Part shown: positions 1 to 10,162 of the stretch, piece after piece
Position numbering within the stretch: position 1 is the stretch's first letter
Layout of the letters: each line of letters begins with the position of its first letter
Source of the DNA: Streptomyces sp. NBC_00820
Lineage (GTDB): Bacteria > Actinomycetota > Actinomycetes > Streptomycetales > Streptomycetaceae
Assembly: GCF_036347055.1 (NCBI RefSeq)
Contig: NZ_CP108882.1
Location: 7,304,001 to 7,368,000 of the forward strand
Reading direction: 5' to 3'
DNA length: 64,000 bases
Notes under the pieces: generated by a model
Database searches by the model: none
Told to the model about the DNA's origin: nothing
What the model saw: the letters and a program-made list of their open reading frames with translations, nothing else
Made by a program: the position numbers and the translations under genes

Positions 1-289
1 GATCCGGGTCCCAGGGGCTGCGCGAGATGCCCAGGGCCTCGCTCTCGGTGAAGGGCAGCGCACCGAACTCGGAGGTGGTGGTCTTGCCGAGCGGGATGAA
101 CCCCGCGTCCACGAACCGTCGTACGACCAGGTCCGAAGCCGCGGCAGGCTCATGACCGGCACCGGCGGACCCGTGGGTGGTGGGCCATCCGGCCACGTCG
201 AGCAGGTCCTTGACCGGCAGCGGGACCCCGTGGAACGGCGGGAGGTCCTCGGCCGACCGGGCCCGCATGCCGGTCAAGCTACGCGACAT
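1..289 (-). CDS. Amidase signature family protein, N-terminal part (partial)
   Basis: The gene runs off the left edge of the window; only about 96 N-terminal residues are visible. The stretch FHGVPLPVKDLLDVAGWPTT contains the amidase-signature catalytic lysine region (HGVPxxxKD), and GKTTTSEFGALPF matches the GKTNxxEFA block that follows it in this family. Amidases of this type hydrolyse amides with a Ser-cisSer-Lys triad, of which only the lysine lies inside the window. The ATG at 289 gives only about 22 residues before the HGVP block, whereas family members usually have 60 or more, and the frame stays open upstream to a stop near 360 without a better start codon. The N-terminus may therefore be truncated. 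The family assignment is firm; whether the gene is intact cannot be judged here. Confidence 0.75.
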   Translation of the reverse strand, partial: MSRSLTGMRARSAEDLPPFHGVPLPVKDLLDVAGWPTTHGSAGAGHEPAAASDLVVRRFVDAGFIPLGKTTTSEFGALPFTESEALGISRSPWDPD

Positions 290-429
290 TCGTCCAAGAC
301 GCGATGCCGCGTCCGCGACGACACTGACGGCCCGGTGATGCGGGGGACAACGGGGCGGTCATCTCGAAATGATCCTCTCGGTTCGCTGCCGGCCGGCCAA
401 CGCGTCCGGAGCGGCTGGTCGAAGTGACT

Positions 430-494
430 GGTCGAGGCGGCCGATCGAAGCGGCCGGTCGAAGCGGCCGGTCGAAGCGGCCGGTCGAAGCGGCC
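430..494. repeat. 13-bp tandem repeat, five copies
   Basis: Five head-to-tail copies of a 13-bp unit (GGTCGAAGCGGCC; the first two copies carry one change each) lie between the amidase fragment and the 3' end of the marR-type gene. Thirteen is not a multiple of three and no gene is recognised here, so this looks like a non-coding slippage repeat. Its role is unknown. Confidence 0.85.
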
Positions 495-535
495 GTCACG
501 TTTCGGAGTGCCGGCCGGAGTCCGGGGACGGTGGG

Positions 536-1072
536 TCAGTCGCTGCCGGAAGTACGGGGATGCTCCATGCGGGCGAGCCACGTCGTCAGCAGCGTTTCCA
601 GTGCCGCGGCCTCGGGGGGCGTCACCAGATCCAGCAGGCGCCGTTCGTTGCGCATGTGCTCGGTGAACGCCCGGTCGATCAGCTCCAGTCCGGGGCTGGT
701 GAGGGCGATGATGCGGCCTCGTTGGTCGTTGCCGGACCGGCGGCGGGTGACGAGGCCGGCTCGCTCCAGACGATCGATTCTCTTCGTCATCGCACCGGTG
801 GTGACCATGGTGTGCACGGCAAGCTCGCCGGGTGCGCGTTCATACGGCTCGCCCGCGCGTCGCAGGGCGCACAGGACGTCGAACTCGCCCTCGCTCAAGC
901 CGTAGTGGCCGTAGACGAGACGGAGTTCTTCGCCCAGTCGGTCTGCCAGACGATGCAACCGGCCGATCACTCCTTGCGGGGTGACGTCGATGTCGGGTCT
1001 CTCGCGGCGCCACTCGGCCTGGATGCGGGCCACGTGGTCCGTCGTCGGTCGCCGTTCTTCCATGACCGACAT
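536..1072 (-). CDS. MarR family transcriptional regulator
   Basis: Winged-helix repressor of the MarR type, 178 aa. The segment from about residue 35 to 140 shows the family pattern: GLSEGEFDVLCALRRAG, then the recognition-helix region TTGAMTKRIDRLERAGLVTR, then the wing with RRRSGNDQRGRIIALT. The ATG at 1072 was chosen because it sits at the edge of a perfect palindrome; an ATG at 1063 is an alternative. The gene diverges from an EamA-type exporter gene whose likely start is only 32 bp away, the classic arrangement of a MarR repressor controlling itself and an efflux gene. Ligand unknown. Family assignment is secure; the regulatory link is inferred from the shared operator region. Confidence 0.9.
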   Translation of the reverse strand: MSVMEERRPTTDHVARIQAEWRRERPDIDVTPQGVIGRLHRLADRLGEELRLVYGHYGLSEGEFDVLCALRRAGEPYERAPGELAVHTMVTTGAMTKRIDRLERAGLVTRRRSGNDQRGRIIALTSPGLELIDRAFTEHMRNERRLLDLVTPPEAAALETLLTTWLARMEHPRTSGSD

Positions 1073-1073
1073 A

Positions 1074-1110
1074 ATAGCTTCCCGGGAAGCTATATTGCCT
1101 TCCGTGGAAG
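1074..1110. promoter_or_regulatory. Paired palindromic operators between marR-type and EamA genes
   Basis: A perfect 20-bp palindrome (ATAGCTTCCCGGGAAGCTAT) occupies 1074-1093, immediately next to the ATG of the MarR gene. A second, related 12-bp palindrome (CTTCCGTGGAAG) lies at 1099-1110 and includes the GTG start of the exporter gene. Both share the CTTCC/GGAAG arms. These are good candidates for binding sites of the adjacent MarR repressor; binding itself is inference. Confidence 0.75.
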
Positions 1111-2098
1111 CTGACACGCGTTGGACAGTGCTGACGGCGGTCGCGCCGGTGGCCTGGGGGGCCAACTACTTCGTCACCCGTGAGTTCCTCCCGCCGGACC
1201 GCCCGCTGTACGGGGCAGCTCTGCGGGCGCTGCCCGCGGGGCTCGCCCTGCTGGCCCTGCGCCGGCGACGGCCTCGTGGAGTGTGGTGGTGGCGGTCCGC
1301 CGTACTGGGACTGCTCAATGTGAGCGTGTTCTTCGTCCTGGTCTATGCCGCCTCCCAACTGCTGCCGACGAGCGTCGCGTCGACGGTCATGGCGGCGTCT
1401 CCGCTGGCGATGATGTTCATCGCATGGCCCCTGGTGTCTGAACGGCCCCGGGGCGAGCACGTGTCCGGTGCCGTGATCGGACTCGCCGGTGTGTGCCTCA
1501 TGTTGCTCACGGGGGCAGGGGCGACAAGCGTGCCGGGGATCCTTGCCTCGGCGGCGGCCGTACTGGTGTCGTCCTTCGGTCACGTCCTCACCAAGCGGTG
1601 GAGCGGGGACGCGACCGGCGCCGACATGCTCGCCTTGACCGCCTGGCAGCTCACCGCGGGAGGACTGTTCCTGCTGCCGGTCGCCGCAGTCGTGGAGGGC
1701 ACTCCGCCCGCGCTCTCCACGCCTGTGTGCGTCGCGTTCTGCTACGTCTCCCTGGTGGCCACCGCGCTGGCCTTCACTGCCTGGTTCACCGGACTGCGGC
1801 ATCTGCCCGCGGGCACCGTGGGACTGATCGGACTCCTCAACCCATCACCGGCGTACTGCTCGGCACGGTACTCGCCGCAGAGGCGCTGACTGTTCAGCAG
1901 GTGTGCGGACTGGGCATGGTCCTCGCGGGCGTCGCCCTGGGACGCCCCAGGCGCGCCGGCCGACGTGCCGGCCGACGTGCCGGCCGAGGTGCCGGTCATC
2001 TGGTGTTGGGCAGCGGGAACGGCGGGAACGGCAACTCCTCCCGTCCGAAACGGACTTCCTCCACGGCCTCGAAGGGTCAGTCCTGTCGACTGGAGTGA
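1104..2098 (+). pseudogene. EamA/DMT family exporter, frameshifted
   Basis: The first frame (GTG 1104 to stop 1889) encodes about nine hydrophobic segments with two EamA-like halves (for example PVAWGANYFVTREFLPP and the glycine-rich TAGGLFLLPVA region). It loses homology at LIGLLNP and ends in an unrelated tail. The expected last helix (ITGVLLGTVLAAEALTVQQV, then GLGMVLAGVALG) continues in another frame from about 1843 to the stop at 2098. The break falls in the C-run of ctcaaccCATCACC at about 1838-1845, consistent with a single missing base. The gene is therefore a pseudogene or carries a sequencing error. The extreme C-terminus contains three 12-bp tandem copies at 1955-1990 giving an RRAG repeat. 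It is divergent from the MarR gene, its likely repressor. Confidence 0.8.
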
Positions 2099-2632
2099 AC
2101 GGCCGACAGGGGTGTGTCGACGAGGGCTGCCTGTGGCCGGAGCCGGTCGCAGACTGATCGCCGACGGGGGACGGGCGACTTCCGTGGCATGACGGTGGAG
2201 GGGCCGTGACTCCCACGGCCGGAACAGCGCAGGGTCCTCGTACCGAGAGGGAGGGACCGCCGCGACAGCCGACGGCCGCCCCGGCGGGCGGCAGCCCCGG
2301 GCCGCGCGGGCGCGGGGGACGCCCACGGGCGATCCGGGTGCCGGGGCCGCGCCCGGGCCGGCGGGACGTGGCCACGCGGGTCGCTCTGCGCCGCCACTTG
2401 CGGGCCACGGTGCCAGCGCGGCCGTACCTTCTGCGCGCGGCCACGTTTCCGCTCGCCGCCGCCGCCGCCGCCGCCGCCGTCGCGGCGCCGCTGGGCCCGC
2501 GGGTCGTAAGAGCCCCGTCAAGACCGTGGCGGTGGCCGTAAGGGGGCCGTCAACGAGTGGCCGTATCCGGCGGGCCAGGCGGTTTCCTTTAATCGTCCCT
2601 GTTTCGCACCCGAACCTCTTCAGGAGTTCACG
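2099..2632. other. Intergenic region upstream of kdp; no gene recognised
   Basis: No frame here shows a recognisable protein. The stretch contains a run of CCG/CGC trinucleotides at about 2455-2484 and compositionally extreme arginine/proline frames that look like shadows. The last 50 bases before the kdp genes are less GC-rich (CTTTAAT at about 2587-2593) and may hold the kdp promoter. A good ribosome site (CAGGAG) lies at 2621-2626. Confidence 0.55.
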
Positions 2633-2716
2633 ATGGCCGATCTGGCCTTCGTCGTCATCACGCTCGCGGGCTTCGCGTTGGTGGCCCTTGTCGCCAAGGG
2701 GGTGACGAAGCTGTGA
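2633..2716 (+). CDS. 27-aa membrane peptide at the head of the kdp operon
   Basis: A short ORF of 27 codons preceded by CAGGAG with 6-7 bp spacing. The product (starting [20 protein letters not shown] and ending in KGVTKL) is one hydrophobic helix with a basic C-terminal end. Its stop overlaps the GTG of kdpF (GTGA), so the two are likely translationally coupled. It resembles KdpF in size and topology but is a separate gene; possible roles are assembly or stabilisation of the Kdp complex, which is inference only. Confidence 0.7.
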   Translation: MADLAFVVITLAGFALVALVAKGVTKL

Positions 2717-2802
2717 CCGCCGAGAACATCGTCGGCCTCGCGGTGGCTGTCGCCCTGCTGGGCTATCTCGTCCTCGCCCTCGTCTTCCCGGAGAGGTTCT
2801 GA
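2713..2802 (+). CDS. kdpF: KdpF, potassium-transporting ATPase small subunit
   Basis: A 29-aa single-helix peptide beginning [20 protein letters not shown] and ending LALVFPERF, matching the KdpF pattern of one transmembrane helix followed by a short FPERF-type tail. KdpF stabilises the KdpFABC complex in the inner membrane. The GTG start overlaps the stop of the preceding 27-aa gene, and kdpA starts 8 bp after its stop, so it sits in a tight operon. Small size limits certainty, but the position before kdpA makes the call strong. Confidence 0.85.
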   Translation: MTAENIVGLAVAVALLGYLVLALVFPERF

Positions 2803-2810
2803 GAGCGGAT

Positions 2811-4486
2811 ATGGGTCCCGTACTCGCAGGCTTCCTCCAGCTGCTCGCCCTGACAGGCGCGCTGGCGCTCGCCTACGTACCCGTCGGCACCTGCATGGCC
2901 CGGGTCTACTCCTCGAAGAAGCACCTGCGGGTGGAGAGGTGGATCTACAAGGGCATCGGTGCCGACCCCGATGCCGAGATGACCTGGCCCGCCTACCTGC
3001 GTGGTGTCCTCGCCTTCTCGGCCGTCGGTGTCGTCTTCCTCTACCTGCTCCAGCGGCTCCAGGGCGTCCTGCCCGGCTCGATGGGCTTCGCCTCGGTCGA
3101 CCCGGCGCAGTCGTTCGACACGGCCGTCTCCTTCGTGACGAACACGAACTGGCAGTCGTACTACGGCGAGCAGACCATGGGGCACGTCGTACAGACCGCC
3201 GGCCTGGCCGTGCAGAACTTCGTCTCCGCGGCCGTCGGTATCGCCGTCGCCGTGGCGCTGGTGCGGGGCTTCGCTCGCTCGCGTACCGGTGAACTGGGTA
3301 ACTTCTGGGCCGACCTGGTGCGGGGCACCGTACGGATCCTGGTGCCGGGCGCCGTGATCGCCGCGGTGATCCTGGTCGCGTGCGGCGCCATCCAGAACTT
3401 CTCCGGCATTCATGAGGTCGGGCAATTCCTGAATGGGCACAGCGTGGGCGGCTCGCAGCAGTGGAACGGCGGTGCGGTCGCCTCGCAGGAGGCCATCAAG
3501 GAGCTGGGCACCAACGGCGGCGGCTACTTCAACGCCAACAGCGCCCACCCGTTCGAGAACCCGACGCCCTTCACCAACCTCTTCGAGATCTTCCTGATCC
3601 TCGTCATCCCCTTCTCGCTGACCCGCACCTTCGGTGTGATGGTCGGCTCGGTGAAGCAGGGGTACGCGATCCTCGCGACGATGTTCACGATCTGGCTCGG
3701 CTTCGTCGTCCTGATGATGTGGACCGAGTTCGCCCACCACGGCCCGGCGCTCCAGGCGGCCGGCGGCGCGATGGAGGGCAAGGAGACCCGCTTCGGGGTC
3801 GGCGCTTCCTCGATCTTCGCCGTCTCCACGACCCTCACCTCGACCGGCGCGGTGGACTCCTTCCACTCGTCCTTCACCGGACTGGGCGGCGGCATCACGC
3901 TGCTGGGCATGATGCTGGGCGAGATCGCGCCCGGCGGCACCGGCTCCGGCCTCTACGGCATGCTGATCATGGCCGTGATCGCGGTGTTCATCGCCGGTCT
4001 GATGGTCGGCCGCACGCCCGAGTACCTGGGCAAGAAGATCGGCGCCCGCGAGATGAAGCTCGCCGCCTGCTACATCCTGGTCACCCCGGCGCTGGTGCTC
4101 GTCCTCACGGCCGCCTCCATGGCTCTGCCGACCCCGCCGCACTCCATGCTCAACTCCGGCGCGCACGGCTTCTCCGAGGTGCTGTACGCCTTCACCTCCG
4201 CGGCGAACAACAACGGCTCGGCCTTCGCCGGACTGAACGCGAACACCGACTGGTTCAACACCATGACCGGACTCGCGATGCTGCTCGGCCGGTTCCTGCC
4301 GATGGTGTTCGTCCTGGCGCTGGCCGGCTCGCTCGCCGGGCAGCGGCCCGTCCCGGTCACGGCCGGCACCCTGCGCACCGAGAAGCCGCTCTTCACCGGC
4401 CTGTTGACCGGCGCGATCCTGATCATCACCGGTCTGACGTACTTCCCGGCCCTGGCACTGGGCCCGCTCGCCGAGGGGCTGGCGTC

Positions 4487-4490
<4 letters not shown>
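2811..4490 (+). CDS. kdpA: KdpA, potassium-binding subunit of the K+-transporting ATPase
   Basis: Integral membrane protein of 559 aa, the usual KdpA length, with about ten hydrophobic segments. KdpA selects and binds K+ in the P-type KdpFABC pump. The selectivity-filter repeats are visible, including [30 protein letters not shown] and the later [14 protein letters not shown] and [10 protein letters not shown] regions. The ATG at 2811 follows the kdpF stop by 8 bp, and the kdpA stop overlaps the ATG of kdpB (ATGA at 4487-4490). High-affinity K+ uptake under K+ limitation is the known family role. The usual kdpDE regulators are not seen nearby. Confidence 0.98.
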
Positions 4491-6616
<2,126 letters not shown>

Positions 6617-6640
6617 TTCCCTGAAAGCGTGCTGAACGCC

Positions 6641-7309
6641 ATGAACAACTCCGTAACGAACACGGCCCGGTTGCTCGGGGCGGGCCTGCGCGCCCTCCTC
6701 GTGCTGACCCTCGTGACCGGCGTCGTCTACCCGCTGGCCGTCACCGGCATCGCCCAGGGGCTGTTCCGCGACAAGGCGAACGGCTCCGAGATCACGGCGG
6801 ACGGCCACGTCGTCGGCTCGTCCCTGATCGGGCAGCCGTACGACCTGCCGCTGAAGAAGGGGCAGCAGACCCCGGACCCGGACCTGAAGTGGTTCCAGGG
6901 CCGCCCGGCCAACGGCCTCGGCGCCAACAGCGTCAACACGCGGTACAAGCTGATCCTGTCCGGTGCCACCAACCTCGCCGCCGACAACAAGGACCTGCTC
7001 CAGCAGATCGAGGACGCCAAGGCCGCCGTCGTCAAGGACAACTCGGTGCCCGGCTACACGGTCAGGCCCTCCCAAGTGCCCGCCGACGCCGTCACCTCCT
7101 CCGGCTCCGGCCTCGACCCTGCCATCTCCCCGCGGTACGCGGACCTCCAGGTGCACCGTGTGGCCGCGCGCAACGGCCTGTCCGTCGCCCAGGTGGAGAA
7201 GCTCGTCGACGGCCACACCGAGGGCCGCACCCTCGGCTTCATGGGGGAGCCCCGAGTGAACGTCCTGGAGCTCAACATCGCGCTCAGGGACCTCGTGGCG
7301 ACGCGCTGA
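6641..7309 (+). CDS. kdpC: KdpC, K+-transporting ATPase C chain
   Basis: A 222-aa protein with one N-terminal transmembrane helix (LRALLVLTLVTGVVYPLAVT) and a periplasmic-type domain containing the KdpC hallmarks SLIGQPYDLP, WFQGRPA and the C-terminal DGHTEGRTLGFMGEPRVNVL. KdpC stabilises the KdpAB complex and raises ATP affinity. An upstream in-frame GTG at 6629 is possible; the ATG at 6641 was preferred because homologues commonly begin MNNS. No strong ribosome site is visible for either. It is the last gene of the kdpFABC operon, 24 bp after kdpB. Confidence 0.95.
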   Translation: MNNSVTNTARLLGAGLRALLVLTLVTGVVYPLAVTGIAQGLFRDKANGSEITADGHVVGSSLIGQPYDLPLKKGQQTPDPDLKWFQGRPANGLGANSVNTRYKLILSGATNLAADNKDLLQQIEDAKAAVVKDNSVPGYTVRPSQVPADAVTSSGSGLDPAISPRYADLQVHRVAARNGLSVAQVEKLVDGHTEGRTLGFMGEPRVNVLELNIALRDLVATR

Positions 7310-7364
7310 CGGGATGACGCGATATACGTGGGAGTCGGCCGGCCGGGAGTCACCCCGGTTCCGT

Positions 7365-7408
7365 CGGCTCCCGCCGGCCGTGCTGCCGGCTCCCGCCGGC
7401 CGTGCCGC
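7365..7408. repeat. 22-bp direct repeat, two copies, after kdpC
   Basis: Two adjacent 22-bp copies (CGGCTCCCGCCGGCCGTGC plus three bases) differing at one base lie between the converging kdpC and SRPBCC genes. The repeated CCGGC blocks can fold into several hairpins, so the region may also act as a terminator. Confidence 0.6.
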
Positions 7409-7440
7409 CGGCGAGGAGCGGACGGTGGGGCCGCGCTGTT

Positions 7441-7824
7441 TCAGACCCGGGTGAGCCGGTGCAGCGCCCAGTCGACCATGGGGGCGTAGAGCAGAGGCAC
7501 CGGACCGGCCGCCGTCAGCTCCACGACAACCCGTGTGCCTGTTCCGTGCGGCGTGAGCGTGTGCCCCACCCTCACGGGGATGCCCAGGAACACGAGCTGC
7601 CAGGTCCAGGTCCCCTTCGGCTCGTCGACCTCCGTGACCAGGAAGCGGCCGCGCAGCACACCCGCCACCAGGACCACACCTCGCGCGCCCGGCCGGATCC
7701 GGTCGCCCTCCGTCTCGACGGCGCGCAGGTGCGGGGCCCAGTGAGCCCATCGGCCGTACTGTGCGTACCGCTCCCAGACCACACCGGGCGCTGCCGGGCC
7801 CTCGACCGTGACGGTGTGCCGCAT
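7441..7824 (-). CDS. SRPBCC family (polyketide cyclase/START-like) protein
   Basis: A 127-aa single-domain protein. The start MRHTVTVEGPAAPGVVWERY with WAHWAPHLRAVE, the central GARGVVLVAGVLRGRFLVTE strands and the TWTWQLVFLGIPVRVGHTL segment match the helix-grip SRPBCC fold, in which a long C-terminal helix (here MVDWALHRLTRV) closes a ligand cavity. Such proteins bind hydrophobic ligands; no catalytic function can be read. It converges on kdpC and lies 176 bp downstream of the methyltransferase stop on the same strand, so an operon is possible but not shown. Confidence 0.75.
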   Translation of the reverse strand: MRHTVTVEGPAAPGVVWERYAQYGRWAHWAPHLRAVETEGDRIRPGARGVVLVAGVLRGRFLVTEVDEPKGTWTWQLVFLGIPVRVGHTLTPHGTGTRVVVELTAAGPVPLLYAPMVDWALHRLTRV

Positions 7825-8000
7825 GACTGTCCTCCCAGCGGTGTCGGCACCAATCTAGGGCGGCACGCGGAGATACGCGCGGCGGGTGGACCGTCCACGA
7901 GCACGGCTGCCGCCACGGAAGCCGGCATCGCTGTAGACGCCACGGCGACGCCCGATTCAAACGTGCGGGGGAGGGGGGACTCGGCTATCGGCGTGCCGCT

Positions 8001-8780
8001 TCACAGCCGCCGGACGCGCAGCACGCCGGTCAGCATCGGGAGGGTGAACTCGCCGCGGGCGGTCTCCGGTCTGCTCGCGAGGAAGGCGCGGATCCGGTCC
8101 AGCGCGGCCTCTTGTTCCTGGTCCGCCATGACCAGCATTCCCGCGCGCGTCGCGAGGGTCGCCACGAGGGAGTCGGCGGTGCGGCGCTGGCCGTGCGGGA
8201 ACTCGGCCTGTTCCGGCGAGCCGAACCGGGCGGCCGCGCCAGTCTTCGGAAGGTGCGCGTCGGCCGTCTCGGCGCGCCAACTGGCCGGCGTGTCACGCGG
8301 GCCTACGGCAGCGCTCCCGCCGACCCGCGCGAGCCCGGCAACCCACTCGACATCGTCGTCCATGACGTTCCACAGGCCGGCCAGGACCCCGCTGGGTGCC
8401 AGAACCCTGGCGATCTCGGGTCCCGCGACGGACATGTCGAACCAATGCATGGCGTTGCCGGCCAGCACGGCATCGACGGATGCGTCCGGCAGTGGTATCG
8501 CCTCGGCACTACCCGACAGGGCACGGACACCCGGCAGGGAGCGGCGCAGCTCGGCCAGCATCGCCGGGTCGGGCTCGACCGCGATGACTTCGGCGCCCAG
8601 TGCGACCAGCGTGGCGGTCAGCTTGCCGGTTCCGGCGCCGAGGTCGAGGACACGTGGGCCGGGCGCGGGTTCGAGCGCCCAGTGCACCGCGGCCTGCGCG
8701 TAGTCCGGACGGTGCTCGGCGTATGCGGACGCCGCCGCGCCGAACGACGAGGCGTGAAGGAGCCGTTCGTAGCGATCCAC
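8001..8780 (-). CDS. Class I SAM-dependent methyltransferase
   Basis: A 259-aa protein with the methyltransferase-11-type core: motif I VLDLGAGTGKLTATLVALG at about residues 44-62, acidic loop VIAVEPDPAMLAELRRSLPG, then GSAEAIPLPDASVDAVLAGN and NAMHWFD. These mark the SAM-binding Rossmann fold. Substrate unknown; it resembles small-molecule methyltransferases that start with RYERLLHASSFGAAASAYAE. The start ATG at 8780 gives full family length. No linked biosynthetic genes are adjacent. Confidence 0.88.
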   Translation of the reverse strand: MDRYERLLHASSFGAAASAYAEHRPDYAQAAVHWALEPAPGPRVLDLGAGTGKLTATLVALGAEVIAVEPDPAMLAELRRSLPGVRALSGSAEAIPLPDASVDAVLAGNAMHWFDMSVAGPEIARVLAPSGVLAGLWNVMDDDVEWVAGLARVGGSAAVGPRDTPASWRAETADAHLPKTGAAARFGSPEQAEFPHGQRRTADSLVATLATRAGMLVMADQEQEAALDRIRAFLASRPETARGEFTLPMLTGVLRVRRL

Positions 8781-8818
8781 ACGCGTACGCTAGCGGCGCT
8801 GCCGCCGCTCATCCACCC

Positions 8819-8850
8819 CGCGTCACCGCTTTCCCGCGTCACCGCTTTCC
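8819..8850. repeat. 16-bp tandem duplication
   Basis: CGCGTCACCGCTTTCC occurs twice in perfect tandem (8819-8834 and 8835-8850) in the gap between the methyltransferase and the SDR gene. Otherwise this gap (8781-9070) shows no gene. Confidence 0.8.
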
Positions 8851-9070
8851 TGCTTCAACGCCTCACCGCATCGGTGTTGGCCACCCGAGTGACCTCGGCG
8901 CCGTCCTCCGATCCGCACGGTGGAGCCGGAAGAGGTGGTCGCAAACACCGAAGCCCTCGGCGGGCCCTCGCGGGTAGTGCCACCGCCGGCCCCGACGGGG
9001 GCGGCACGCGCAGCCGTCGTACGCGCTCACACGCTCGTACGGCCGGGTGACGCAGGCCGGGCCTACTCGA

Positions 9071-9129
9071 TTCCGGGAGCCGTTCCCGGAAGTCCCGCTT
9101 GACTTCGAGCGCACTCGAATCCGTAGCGT
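9071..9129 (+). promoter_or_regulatory. MerR-type promoter of the SDR gene, with upstream inverted repeat
   Basis: A -35 box TTGACT (9099-9104) and a -10 box TAGCGT (9124-9129) are separated by 19 bp, too long for a normal sigma-70-type promoter but standard for MerR-activated ones. The spacer carries the perfect inverted repeat TTCGAG-4-CTCGAA (9104-9119), exactly where a MerR dimer binds. The predicted transcription start falls at or next to the ATG at 9137, so the mRNA would be leaderless. A separate 8-bp perfect inverted repeat (TTCCGGGA-5-TCCCGGAA, 9071-9091) lies just upstream. No merR gene is seen nearby. Confidence 0.7.
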
Positions 9130-9136
9130 TCCGGGT

Positions 9137-10102
9137 ATGAGTACTTCTGCACAGCACAAGATCGGTTCGGGTTTCGGCGCCGACAGCACCGCCGACGACG
9201 TCCTGCGGGGCATCGACCTCACCGGCAAGCTCGCGATCGTCACCGGCGGCTACTCGGGCCTCGGCCTGGAGACCACCCGTGCACTGACCAAGGCGGGCGC
9301 CCACGTCGTCGTCCCGGCCCGGCGCCCCGACACGGCCCGCGAGGCGCTGGCCGGACTCGACGGAGTCGAGGTGGACGAGCTCGACCTCGGTGACCTGGAC
9401 AGCGTGCGCGGCTTCGCAGAGCGGTTCCTGGCCTCCGGACGCACCATCGACTTCCTGATCGACAACGCCGGCATCATGGCCTGCCCGGAGACCAGGGTCG
9501 GGCCCGGCTGGGAGGCGCAGTTCGCCACCAACCACCTCGGCCACTTCGCCCTCGTCAACCGCCTGTGGCCGGCGCTCGCGCCCGGCGGCGCCCGTGTCGT
9601 CTCCGTGTCCTCCCGCGGCCACCACCTCTCGCCCATCCGCTGGGACGACGTCCAGTGGACCGAGGGCTACGACAAGTGGAAGGCGTACGGCCAGGCCAAG
9701 ACGGCGAACGCGCTGTTCGCCCTCCACCTCGACACCCTGGGCCGGGACGCCGGTGTCCGCGCCTTCTCGCTCCACCCGGGCGGCATCATGACCCCGCTCC
9801 AGCGGCACCTGCCCAAGGAGGAGATGGTCGAGCGCGGCTGGATCGACGAGCAGGGCAACCCGCTGAACCCCGCGGGCTTCAAGACCCCGGAGCAGGGCGC
9901 GGCCACCCAGGTCTGGGCAGCCACCTCGCCGGGACTCGACGGCCTGGGCGGCCTGTACCTGGAGGACTGCGACGTCGCCGAGCCCGCTCCCGCGGACGGG
10001 ACATGGGGCGGCGTGAAGGACTGGGCGACCGACCCCGAGCAGGCGGCCCGCCTCTGGACGCTGTCCGCCGAGCTGACGGGCGTGAACGCGTTCGCCGGCT
10101 AG
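9137..10102 (+). CDS. Short-chain dehydrogenase/reductase (retinol-dehydrogenase-like)
   Basis: NAD(P)-dependent oxidoreductase of 321 aa. It shows the Rossmann motif TGGYSGLG at about residues 36-43, the NNAG-equivalent DNAGIMA, the catalytic serine region VVSVSSRGHH, and the active-site YGQAK. The long C-terminal half and the LSPIRWDDVQW insert resemble the WW-oxidoreductase/retinol-dehydrogenase-like SDRs, so the substrate is unknown. The ATG at 9137 was chosen over upstream codons because the predicted -10 box ends at 9129, giving a leaderless transcript. Regulation by a MerR-family activator is inferred from the promoter architecture. Confidence 0.9.
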   Translation: MSTSAQHKIGSGFGADSTADDVLRGIDLTGKLAIVTGGYSGLGLETTRALTKAGAHVVVPARRPDTAREALAGLDGVEVDELDLGDLDSVRGFAERFLASGRTIDFLIDNAGIMACPETRVGPGWEAQFATNHLGHFALVNRLWPALAPGGARVVSVSSRGHHLSPIRWDDVQWTEGYDKWKAYGQAKTANALFALHLDTLGRDAGVRAFSLHPGGIMTPLQRHLPKEEMVERGWIDEQGNPLNPAGFKTPEQGAATQVWAATSPGLDGLGGLYLEDCDVAEPAPADGTWGGVKDWATDPEQAARLWTLSAELTGVNAFAG

Positions 10103-10162
10103 GACCTGGCACAACGCGGACGCCCGCAACCCCGACGTACGGGCCGCCCAGCGCAGGCTGCG

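Noticed and set aside
2206..2541. Possible 111-aa protein upstream of kdp
   Set aside because: Composition is extreme (Arg/Pro/Ala runs from a CCG repeat), no domain, and the start is unsupported.
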